Assembly: GCA_003021325.1 (NCBI GenBank)
Contig: PXQM01000036.1
Span: 1 to 8,578, forward strand
DNA: 8,578 nucleotides
Direction of reading: 5' to 3'
Source of the DNA: Halobacteriales archaeon QH_10_70_21
Lineage (GTDB): Archaea > Halobacteriota > Halobacteria > Halobacteriales > Haloarculaceae
The translations under genes and the position numbers were made by a program. This document shows, one piece after another, positions 1 through 5,456 of this stretch (position 1 is its first letter; each line of letters starts with the position of its first letter). The notes under the pieces were generated by a model. That model saw only the letters and a program-made list of their open reading frames with translations. It made no database searches and had not been told where the DNA came from.

Positions 1-1
1 C

Positions 2-511
2 GAGGTCCCGCTGGAGCACGAGGGACGGCTGGCGACGGAACCGTGGCTCCCCCACCAGTACAAGTGGTCCGGGGTCGCGACCATCGGCCTGGCCGGTGGC
101 GTCCTGGGCGGCTACATCTACCTGCAGACCGGGAGCATCTTCCTCGGGTACGCCATCTCGGCGATCAGCCTGCTGTTCCTGAACCTGGGCGTCGAGAAGA
201 TACCCGTCACCCACCACATCACCCTCCTGGGTTCGGTCGGCGCGGTGGTCGGGGCGGCGGCGTTCGCGGACCCGTCCGCAGCCGGCGTGTTCCCGGTCGA
301 TTCGCTCGGAACGACCGGTGCCGTCGTCGCGCTCCTGCTGGCCGGCGTGTTCGGAGCCGTCAGCGGCCTGTTCGGTGAGCTGACCCAGCGGCTCTTCTAC
401 TCCCACTCCGGGACCCACGTCGACCCGCCGGCGATGGCCATCGCCCTCGCGATGCTCATCGTCGGCCTCCTCGCCATAGCTGGCGTCCTGCCGAGCGCCG
501 GCTACCTCTAA
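2..511 (+). CDS. Multi-pass membrane protein, C-terminal part (5' end outside window)
   Basis: Open reading frame that enters from the left edge and ends at TAA 509-511, so only the last 169 residues are seen. It starts with an acidic/polar stretch and then shows about five hydrophobic segments rich in Gly, Ala, Val and Leu: around WSGVATIGLAGGVLGG, SIFLGYAISAISLLFL, ITLLGSVGAVVGAAAF, TGAVVALLLAGVFGAV and AMAIALAMLIVGLLAI. A polar loop before the last helix carries GELTQRLFYSHSGTHVDPPA. From memory this loop, with its HxDPPA motif, resembles haloarchaeal permease-like proteins of unknown substrate, but I cannot confirm the family. It is an integral membrane protein; transport is only a possibility. 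An internal ATG at 245 is inside the reading frame and is not the true start. The next gene on the same strand begins 182 bases later with its own promoter, so the two are probably not one operon. Confidence 0.75.
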   Translation, partial: EVPLEHEGRLATEPWLPHQYKWSGVATIGLAGGVLGGYIYLQTGSIFLGYAISAISLLFLNLGVEKIPVTHHITLLGSVGAVVGAAAFADPSAAGVFPVDSLGTTGAVVALLLAGVFGAVSGLFGELTQRLFYSHSGTHVDPPAMAIALAMLIVGLLAIAGVLPSAGYL

Positions 512-637
512 CGACCACCTCCCGTTTCGGCCCGGGCGAATCGCACCTGTCGAAGACGGACCTGTCGTGCACACATGTTCAGACACCAACTTCCACCCCC
601 GCTGTCGAAACGCCCCGTCGTCCACGGGAGCGTGGGC

Positions 638-689
638 GTTTTATCCCCCATCGTGCTAACAACCGCTGTCCAGCAGGCCCCGACGGTGA
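638..689 (+). promoter_or_regulatory. TATA box and Shine-Dalgarno of the Cdc6-like gene
   Basis: GTTTTATC at 638-645 is an archaeal TATA-like element in otherwise GC-rich DNA. With usual spacing, transcription would begin near 668 and give a leader of about 26 bases. GGTGA at 685-689 lies four bases before the ATG at 694 and matches the anti-Shine-Dalgarno of haloarchaeal 16S rRNA. This is one of the few genes in the window with a likely leader and ribosome binding site. Confidence 0.5.
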
Positions 690-693
690 CACG

Positions 694-1872
694 ATGGACC
701 TGAAGGAACGCATCCGGCGGCGCCAGAACTCGGGCGGGAGCTCGCAGGTCATCCGCGAGTACGAGGCCGTCAGCCCGGCCGCCCACGTCGAGGAGCCGAC
801 CGGCCGCGGGCCGGTCCTCGAACGGCTGCTCGACTACCTCGACCCGGTCTTCGAGGGGCAGTTGCCGACCGACGCCTACGTCTGGGGCCCGGCCGGCGCC
901 GGGAAGTCGGCCGTCCTCATGGGGCTTTTCGCCCACACGTCGCGGCTGCTCTCCGGCTCGGCGCCGGTCATCCACACCTCGACGCGCGCCCAGACGACCG
1001 ACGCCCCCCGGTTCGTCTACGTCGATATCCGGCGCGCGGACTCGGCGTTCGGCCTCTATCACGCCGTGCTCGACGACGTCCTCGAGGAGTCGGTCCCCAA
1101 GCAGGGGGTCGGCACGGAGACGATGCGCTCGCGGCTGGTCCAGCACCTCCGCCCGCTCAGCCGGAGCGTCGTCGTCGCCGTCGACCACGTCGACGAACCA
1201 AACGGCCTCGGCCTGGCGGCGGTCCAGGAGGCCTTCGCGGCCGTCGAGGACTCGACGGCCTGCGTTGCGGTCGGCCGGACGCCACCCGACGAGGTGGCCG
1301 CCGCGGTCAGGCCGCCCGAGCGAATCGAGGTGCCGCCCTACGAGCGGCACGCGCTGGCGGACCTCCTGACCACCCGGAGTTCGGACGGGCTGGCAGGGGA
1401 CGCCATCGACCACGAGCAGATACGCCGGCTGGCAGACTGGGCCGAGGGCGACGCCCACGACGCGCTGGCGGCGCTTTTCGGCGCCGCCGACCTCGCCGAG
1501 ATGGCCGGCTACGAGCGCATCCGCGAGCGGGACCTGACCGACGCGATGAACGCGGTGCCACAGCCCTCGGCGCCGCTGGGGCGGGTCCACACCCTGCCGG
1601 TGAACCGCCAGCTCGTTCTCCGGCGGCTGATCGACCTCGGCGACGACGACACGGAGTCGGTCGACGCCGCCGCGGCGGCCATCACCGACACGCGGGGCGT
1701 CGACCTCTCGGCCGGCACCGTCAAGCGGTTCCTCTACGAGCTCGCCGAGAGCGGCATCGTCCAGCGGGTGACCACCTCCGCCAACGCCAGCGCCGGCCGC
1801 CCACCGAGCCGCCTGGAACCACGGTTCCCGACGCTCGTCTTCCGCCGGCTCTACGACCTCGAACACGGCTGA
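694..1872 (+). CDS. Cdc6/Orc1-like AAA+ ATPase with degenerate ATPase motifs
   Basis: A 392-residue protein with the layout of archaeal Orc1/Cdc6 replication initiators: AAA+ domain (about 30-285) followed by a winged-helix domain (about 300-390). Walker A is intact: WGPAGAGKS at 64-72, with K71 and S72. The Walker B strand VVVAVDHVDE (159-168) has D164-H165 where the family has Asp-Glu. The sensor 1 strand (ACVAVGRTPPD, 189-199) lacks the usual Asn, and the sensor 2 helix reads EGDAHDALAALFGAADLAE (251-269), where family members have GDAR. The winged helix contains LSAGTVKRFLYELAESGIV (338-356), a likely recognition segment, and a Gly/Pro wing. Nucleotide binding is likely; hydrolysis looks impaired. 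Haloarchaea carry many orc paralogues, and this divergent one may be an accessory initiator or a DNA-binding regulator. I saw no convincing ORB repeats upstream. The start is backed by a TATA box and GGTGA ribosome binding site. It is convergent with the arsenic operon. Confidence 0.8.
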   Translation: MDLKERIRRRQNSGGSSQVIREYEAVSPAAHVEEPTGRGPVLERLLDYLDPVFEGQLPTDAYVWGPAGAGKSAVLMGLFAHTSRLLSGSAPVIHTSTRAQTTDAPRFVYVDIRRADSAFGLYHAVLDDVLEESVPKQGVGTETMRSRLVQHLRPLSRSVVVAVDHVDEPNGLGLAAVQEAFAAVEDSTACVAVGRTPPDEVAAAVRPPERIEVPPYERHALADLLTTRSSDGLAGDAIDHEQIRRLADWAEGDAHDALAALFGAADLAEMAGYERIRERDLTDAMNAVPQPSAPLGRVHTLPVNRQLVLRRLIDLGDDDTESVDAAAAAITDTRGVDLSAGTVKRFLYELAESGIVQRVTTSANASAGRPPSRLEPRFPTLVFRRLYDLEHG

Positions 1873-1927
1873 CCGCGGCGGCCCGGACGACGACCGCCGG
1901 ACGCGCCCGCGTCTGCCGACGGGCCGG

Positions 1928-2374
1928 TCAGCCGAGGTCCCGCCGCATACACCTCGCCGAACTCGGACAGAGGTCGGCGAACTCGCTGGTGCTCCGGATC
2001 GGGTCCGGCGCCGCCTCGCGGGGAATCGTCTCGTAGCCGCGCGCGCCGAAGAACGCCGCAGCGGTCGTCGTCAGCAGGTACAGCGTCGTCACTCCCCCCT
2101 CGCGCGCCCGAGCCGCCAGCGCGTCACACAGCGCCGCCCCGTACCCCTCGCCTCGGTGCGGTTCCGGGACGACGACCGACCGGAGGAGTCCGTCCGGGCC
2201 GTACCGCTCGAGGCCGCCGACGCCGACCACCGCCCCGTCGCGCCGTGCGAGAAAGAAGCTCGCCGGGCCGTCCCGCACGTCGTCGGACGGGAGGTCGTTC
2301 TCCTCCAGCAGTGCCTCGACGCGACCGAGGTCGTCGCCGGTCGCCCGCTCGAGCCGTATCGGGTCCCTGGTCAT
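1928..2374 (-). CDS. arsN2: Arsenic-resistance GNAT acetyltransferase ArsN2
   Basis: A 148-residue single-domain GNAT protein, last gene of the arsenic operon. The acetyl-CoA site is visible: LLRSVVVPEPHRGEGYGAAL (63-82) gives the beta-4 strand and the RGxGxGA pyrophosphate loop at 74-80. The block LYLLTTTAAAFFGARGY (98-114) and the tail STSEFADLCPSSARCMRRDL (128-147) are characteristic of the ArsN2 subgroup found in ars operons, where an FF-x3-GY stretch and a T-EF-LCP-SA-M block are conserved. It presumably transfers an acetyl group from acetyl-CoA to an amine on a small molecule in the cytosol. The related ArsN1 acetylates the organoarsenical arsinothricin, but the substrate of ArsN2 is not established to my knowledge. 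It starts six bases after the stop of the 94-aa membrane protein, with no strong ribosome binding site, so translation is probably coupled. C136 and C142 are near the C terminus. Confidence 0.88.
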   Translation of the reverse strand: MTRDPIRLERATGDDLGRVEALLEENDLPSDDVRDGPASFFLARRDGAVVGVGGLERYGPDGLLRSVVVPEPHRGEGYGAALCDALAARAREGGVTTLYLLTTTAAAFFGARGYETIPREAAPDPIRSTSEFADLCPSSARCMRRDLG

Positions 2375-2380
2375 GGGTCG

Positions 2381-2665
2381 TCAGCAGTCGGGGGCGCACG
2401 CCTCCCGGGTGACGAGAACGCGGACGTCCCCGACGAGGTCGACGGCGAACCCGCCGCAGTCGTTCAGACAGCGACGCAGCCGCAGCAGCCGGCGAGCGCC
2501 GACGACCAGCCCACCGGCCGCCGCGAGGGCCGTGGCACCGACCACCGGCCGGGTCGCAACCCACAGCAGCAGCGGCACAGCGGCGACGATGGCGTACGCC
2601 GCGACGATGCCGCTCCAGGTCGGGTCGGGACGCCGCCGGGAGCGACGGGGGTCACGCCCGTGCAT
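2381..2665 (-). CDS. Small two-TM membrane protein with two CxxxC pairs, in the arsenic operon
   Basis: A 94-residue protein that I do not recognise. The N terminus is Arg-rich (RDPRRSRRRPD, 4-14). Two hydrophobic helices follow, about 19-38 and 40-57, then a basic stretch RRLLRLRR (58-65) and a C-terminal tail with four cysteines in two CxxxC pairs: C66/C70 (CLNDC) and C90/C94 (CAPDC, the very end). Positive charges on both flanks predict that N and C termini face the cytosol, putting all four cysteines inside the cell. The ATG directly follows the TAG of arsM with no gap, and GGAGG lies at 2674-2678 eight bases upstream, so it is a genuine, coupled gene. Thiol-rich tails bind soft metals such as As(III) or Zn(II); a role in passing arsenic to or across the membrane is inference only. 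It is far too small to be ArsB or Acr3. Confidence 0.75.
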   Translation of the reverse strand: MHGRDPRRSRRRPDPTWSGIVAAYAIVAAVPLLLWVATRPVVGATALAAAGGLVVGARRLLRLRRCLNDCGGFAVDLVGDVRVLVTREACAPDC

Positions 2666-3481
2666 CTACCCGGCCTCCGTGGACGGCTTTCTCGCCTCGA
2701 TGGCCGCCGAGACGACGCAGTCGCTGAGGTCCCGGTCCGGGTCCCACTCGCGGATGAACCGCTCGCTGTCCGCCTTCGGTTCGACCGCGATGTCCTCGAA
2801 GCCGGTCTCCGAGAGCATCGTCTCGAGGTCGGTGACCGTCGCCGCGCCGGCGATACAGCCGGCCACCGACGACGGGTCGCCCCGGACCTCCGGCGGTAGC
2901 TCGGCGGTCAGGACGACGTCGGAGACGGCCAGGCGACCGCCGGGCCTGAGCGCGCGGTACGCCTCGTCGAGGGCCTGCGGCTTGTCCGGCGAGAGGTTGA
3001 GCACGCAGTTGGAGATGACGACGTCGACGGAGGCGTCCGCGACCGGGAGGTGCTCGATCTCGCCGAGCCGGAACTCGACGTTCTCCAGGTCGCTCCCGGC
3101 GGCGTTCTCGCGGGCGCGCTCGACCATCTCCGGCGTCATGTCGACGCCGACGACCCGGCCCCCGGGGCCGACCTCGCGGGCCGCGAGGAAGCAGTCGAAC
3201 CCGCCGCCGGAGCCCAGATCGAGGACGTCCTCGCCGGGCGTCAGGGCCGCGATGGCGGTCGGGTTGCCGCAGCCGAGCTGGAGGTCGGCGGCGTCGACCG
3301 CCGCCAGGTCCTCGTCGGCGTAGCCGAGCTTTCGCGCACGGTCGTTGCCGGTGCCGGCCGTCGCGTCGTCGTCGCCGCAACAGCCCCCCGTCGCCGTTGC
3401 GGCCTCGGCGTAGCGGTCACGGACCGCGTCGCGCTGTGCCCGCGCGTCGAGTCCGTCGGCCGCCGCCCCGCTATCCGTCAT
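2666..3481 (-). CDS. arsM: Arsenite S-adenosylmethionine methyltransferase ArsM
   Basis: A 271-residue class I methyltransferase that converts As(III), as thiol complexes, to methylated arsenicals using S-adenosylmethionine in the cytosol. SAM motif I is VLDLGSGGGFDC (86-97), followed by the acidic end of beta-2, VGVDM (111-115). The three cysteines that bind As(III) in characterised ArsM enzymes are all present: C71 in LQLGCGNP, C159 in ISNCVLNL and C209 in GCIAGA. These correspond to C72, C174 and C224 of the Cyanidioschyzon enzyme by motif. The N-terminal GGCCG pair (C34, C35) is also usual for prokaryotic ArsM. The start codon lies inside the end of arsR (11-base overlap), and the stop TAG abuts the ATG of the next gene, which shows translational coupling in one operon. 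Length and motifs are full, with no sign of decay. No arsenite efflux pump accompanies it in this window. Confidence 0.95.
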   Translation of the reverse strand: MTDSGAAADGLDARAQRDAVRDRYAEAATATGGCCGDDDATAGTGNDRARKLGYADEDLAAVDAADLQLGCGNPTAIAALTPGEDVLDLGSGGGFDCFLAAREVGPGGRVVGVDMTPEMVERARENAAGSDLENVEFRLGEIEHLPVADASVDVVISNCVLNLSPDKPQALDEAYRALRPGGRLAVSDVVLTAELPPEVRGDPSSVAGCIAGAATVTDLETMLSETGFEDIAVEPKADSERFIREWDPDRDLSDCVVSAAIEARKPSTEAG

Positions 3482-3848
3482 CGTCGGTCCCCCGGATGTC
3501 GTCCAGTGACTCGAGGAGCCGCTCGGCCCGCGGCGTCGCGGTGTAGTACCGCCACCGGCCCTCCTTCCGCCGGTCGACCAGCCCGCTGCCGAAGAGTCGG
3601 GAGAGCGCCTGGCTGACCGCGCCCTGGCTCACCCCGAGCGCCGGCTCCAGTTCGCAGACGCAGACGCCGTCCTCGGAGCCGGCGATGAGCCGCAGCGCCT
3701 CGTAGCGCGTGTCGTTGCCCAGCGTGGCGAGCATCCGGACGTCGGCGGTCACCTCGCGGTCCGAAAGCGAGTGCCCGACCGAGCAGCAGTCGGCCGCCCC
3801 CTCTCCCGTCGGGTCGGCCCCGTCGTCCTCGATTCGTGGTTCGCTCAT
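3471..3848 (-). CDS. arsR: ArsR-family arsenite-responsive repressor
   Basis: A 125-residue winged-helix repressor, first gene of the arsenic operon. The ArsR/SmtB fold covers about 32-118: MLATLGNDTRYEALRLI (39-55), helix-turn-helix LGVSQGAVSQALSRLFGSGL (71-90), and the wing VDRRKEGRWRYYTATP (91-106). Two possible thiol sites are visible. GVCVCEL (61-67, C63 and C65) matches the ELCVCDL metal box of classical ArsR. DCCS (C21, C22) is an extra N-terminal Cys pair reminiscent of corynebacterial ArsR1, where an N-terminal CC pair joins a distal Cys. Without arsenite the dimer should bind the inverted repeat at 3863-3882, which overlaps its own TATA box, and As(III) should release it. The ATG at 3848 fits a short leader of roughly seven bases. 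The gene overlaps arsM by 11 bases. Confidence 0.93.
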   Translation of the reverse strand: MSEPRIEDDGADPTGEGAADCCSVGHSLSDREVTADVRMLATLGNDTRYEALRLIAGSEDGVCVCELEPALGVSQGAVSQALSRLFGSGLVDRRKEGRWRYYTATPRAERLLESLDDIRGTDDDG

Positions 3849-3851
3849 TTT

Positions 3852-3889
3852 AGCGTGTTTTAATATTAGAATACACTAATATAAACGCT
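3852..3889 (-). promoter_or_regulatory. arsR operon promoter with inverted-repeat ArsR operator
   Basis: This stretch is strikingly AT-rich (15 G/C in 3841-3890). A perfect inverted repeat lies at 3863-3882: ATATTAG, six-base spacer AATACA, then CTAATAT. Imperfect symmetry extends outward: AGCG-TG-TTT at 3852-3860 faces AAACGCT at 3883-3889. On the minus strand the TATA box TTTATATT (3885-3878) overlaps the right arm and predicts initiation near 3855, seven bases before the arsR ATG. Repressor bound here would block TBP/TFB. The layout matches ArsR/SmtB hyphenated operators; binding itself is inferred. Confidence 0.75.
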
Positions 3890-3920
3890 GCGGTCGCCGG
3901 GAGCGCCGGCCGGGCGCCGC

Positions 3921-3930
3921 GAGTTTATCA
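3921..3930 (+). promoter_or_regulatory. TATA box of the divergent 108-aa gene
   Basis: GAGTTTATCA sits about 28 bases before the ATG at 3954, the spacing expected for a leaderless haloarchaeal transcript. It lies outside the ArsR operator (about 40 bases away), so direct control by ArsR is possible but not shown. Confidence 0.55.
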
Positions 3931-3953
3931 TCGTCCGGGCCCTGCGTTCGGCT

Positions 3954-4280
3954 ATGGCGTACCGGTTCGTCCGTGCGGAGCCGAGACTGGACCGCCTGCC
4001 CGAGCTCCGCGAGCGGCTGGAGCGTGGCGAGATCGAGTCGATGGAGCCGTTCGGCGCCGCGATGACGGCGTCGCTCGAGCGGGCGCGCTTCGACCCGGCG
4101 ACCGGCGAGGCCGTCTGGGTCGAGGAGGACTACTGCACGCCGCCGCTGGCGATGGAGCGGTCGGCGGTCCTCGACGACTACTTCGAGGAGCTCACCGTCG
4201 TCGAGGCGGACATCGACGAGGCCGACGGCTGGGCGCGAATAGAGGAGCTGCCCGGGCTCTGGGACCGGGTCGAGGCGTAG
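3954..4280 (+). CDS. Haloarchaeal hypothetical protein, 108 aa
   Basis: I do not recognise a named domain. The protein is soluble-looking, acidic and without membrane helices or a signal peptide. It begins MAYRFVRAEPRLDRLPELRE, continues with a charged helix-rich part (about 10-45), then a beta-like section EAVWVEEDYCTPPLAMERSA (52-71) with the only cysteine, C61, and ends in an acidic helix-rich tail with VVEADIDEADGW (82-93). The reading frame is supported by the strong TATA box at the correct leaderless distance and by codon use like its neighbours, with G/C in most third positions. It is divergent from arsR and convergent with the ADP-ribosylglycohydrolase. Nothing in the sequence itself ties it to arsenic. 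Confidence 0.75.
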   Translation: MAYRFVRAEPRLDRLPELRERLERGEIESMEPFGAAMTASLERARFDPATGEAVWVEEDYCTPPLAMERSAVLDDYFEELTVVEADIDEADGWARIEELPGLWDRVEA

Positions 4281-4286
4281 CCGGTC

Positions 4287-4366
4287 ATACGGATTGTTGT
4301 AGTCTGTGACCGGTCGTCGCCAGTGCGGGTCGGCGACGACCGGTGAATCGTTACAACAATCCGTAT
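4287..4366. repeat. 80-bp two-step long inverted repeat between convergent genes
   Basis: Outer arms of 15 bases match perfectly: ATACGGATTGTTGTA at 4287-4301 and its reverse complement at 4352-4366. Inner arms of 13 bases also match perfectly: ACCGGTCGTCGCC at 4309-4321 and its reverse complement at 4332-4344. Both pairs share the same centre, separated by symmetric seven-base unpaired segments (4302-4308 and 4345-4351) around a ten-base loop. In total 28 base pairs can form. It begins six bases after the stop of the 108-aa gene, and its last base is the first base of the opposing stop triplet. Possible roles are a bidirectional terminator or mRNA-end stabiliser, or a dispersed palindromic/MITE-like element. 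There is no T tract and no obvious target-site duplication. Confidence 0.85.
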
Positions 4367-5292
4367 CAGGCCGGGGGCTCGATGTCGGTCGTCGCGAGCG
4401 CCCGCGCCAGGAGTTCGAGGTCCTGCCGGTAGTCGACCGTCTGGAGCCACCGGGCCGGGAGCGCGTCGGCCCCGAAGCGCGCCCCGGCGACCGCGCCCGC
4501 GACGGCGCCGACCGTGTCCGTGTCGCCGCCACGGTTGACCGCCGTCACGACCGCTTCCTCGGCGCTTTCGGCGGTCAGCGCGTCGTGGAGCGCCGTCTGC
4601 AGCGTGTGGACGACGTAGCCGGTAGACCGGAGCTGTGCGTCGTCGACGCGGTCCGGGACCACCCGGAGCGCCTCCACCAGTTCCGCGGGCGCCTCGTCCT
4701 CGACGCGGGCCAGCGCGGCCTCCAGCGGCGCGTCCGCGTCGCGCAGGAAGCCGGCGATGGTGGCGTTCAGAACGACACAGCCGTAGGCACAGCGCGGGTC
4801 GTAGTGCGTTGTCCGCGAGGACAGCCGGCTGGCCCGCTCGAGGGCGTCGAGGTCGTCCGCGAAGGCGACGGCATACGGCGCCGACCGCATCACGCTGCTG
4901 TTTCCGGCGTTCTTCCCCTCGTCGCGATGCTGCCAGACCGTCCGCCCCGCGTCCCGCCAGGACGCCCCCTGACCGTACTGCCGGAGCGCGTCGGCGGTCA
5001 TCAGCCCGACGTCGAACGGGCCGCCCTCGTACCACTCGTGGAACCGCCGGGCGATGTCCTGGCCGTCGAAGGCCCCGTTCTCGACGAGGCTCCGGGCGAT
5101 GCACAGCGCCATCTCGGTGTCGTCGGTCACCGTTCCCGCCGGCTGGCCGTGGGTGCCGTCAGCGAGCATCTCCGTGACCCGCCCGTGGGCGTCGGTGATG
5201 CTGTCGGCGGAACGGAACGCCACGGGCCGGCCCAGCGCGTCCCCGCACGCCAGCCCGAGCAGCGCTCCCGTCGCGGCGTCGGTCGAGACCAT
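4366..5292 (-). CDS. ADP-ribosylglycohydrolase (DraG/ARH family)
   Basis: A 308-residue protein with the complete signature set of the ADP-ribosylglycohydrolase family, dinuclear Mg enzymes that hydrolyse the glycosidic bond between ADP-ribose and a modified protein side chain or small molecule. The N-terminal helix GALLGLACGDALG (9-21) comes first. Metal ligands follow: TDDTEM (56-61, D57/D58), and near the C terminus NRGGDTDTVGAVAGAVAGA (253-271, D257/D259). GNSSVMR (130-136) and SRTTHYDPRC (159-168, H163/D165) are the usual active-site loops. I chose MVSTDAATGALLG at 5292 rather than the upstream ATG at 5430 because the extra 46 residues are Arg/Pro-rich and match nothing in the family, and an AT-rich element (5317-5326) lies about 29 bases upstream. 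It is divergent from a phosphatase gene. The target is unknown; both dinitrogenase reductase-like and broader targets exist for this family. Confidence 0.92.
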   Translation of the reverse strand: MVSTDAATGALLGLACGDALGRPVAFRSADSITDAHGRVTEMLADGTHGQPAGTVTDDTEMALCIARSLVENGAFDGQDIARRFHEWYEGGPFDVGLMTADALRQYGQGASWRDAGRTVWQHRDEGKNAGNSSVMRSAPYAVAFADDLDALERASRLSSRTTHYDPRCAYGCVVLNATIAGFLRDADAPLEAALARVEDEAPAELVEALRVVPDRVDDAQLRSTGYVVHTLQTALHDALTAESAEEAVVTAVNRGGDTDTVGAVAGAVAGARFGADALPARWLQTVDYRQDLELLARALATTDIEPPA

Positions 5293-5316
5293 AGCCGGGG
5301 TGCCGGGCCGACGGGA

Positions 5317-5326
5317 CAACTTTCTT
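5317..5326 (-). promoter_or_regulatory. Possible TATA element of the ADP-ribosylglycohydrolase gene
   Basis: Minus-strand GAAAGTTGTC is the only AT-rich patch in the GC-rich divergent gap 5293-5456, and it lies about 29 bases before the chosen ATG, which fits a leaderless start. The match to a TATA box is imperfect. I see no equally good element for the phosphatase gene on the other side of this gap. Confidence 0.35.
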
Positions 5327-5456
5327 CCGGCGGGGCCGCCGGCGCATCTCGTCCCGCCGCACAGCACGCGCGAGCGACGCGCGGCCCCACGCGGGACCGT
5401 CGGCGCCCGCTCCGCCGGAGTGTGCCTCAAGTGGCTCCGGTCGTAACGGGCTATCG

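Noticed and set aside
589..620. ORB-like origin repeat (TTCCACC...GAAACG) upstream of the Cdc6-like gene
   Set aside because: The GAAAC core is not followed by the G-run of ORB elements, and there is no second copy in either orientation, so an origin cannot be supported.
508..1866. 452-codon minus-strand frame opposite the Cdc6-like gene
   Set aside because: It is a shadow caused by high GC and few stop codons. The protein is Arg/Gly/Pro-rich without motifs, while the plus strand has Walker A and winged-helix motifs, a TATA box and a ribosome binding site.
4281..4380. Target-site duplication around the 80-bp palindrome
   Set aside because: Flanking bases (CCGGTC on the left, CAGGCC on the right) share only short GC words, not a direct repeat, so a transposition event cannot be shown.
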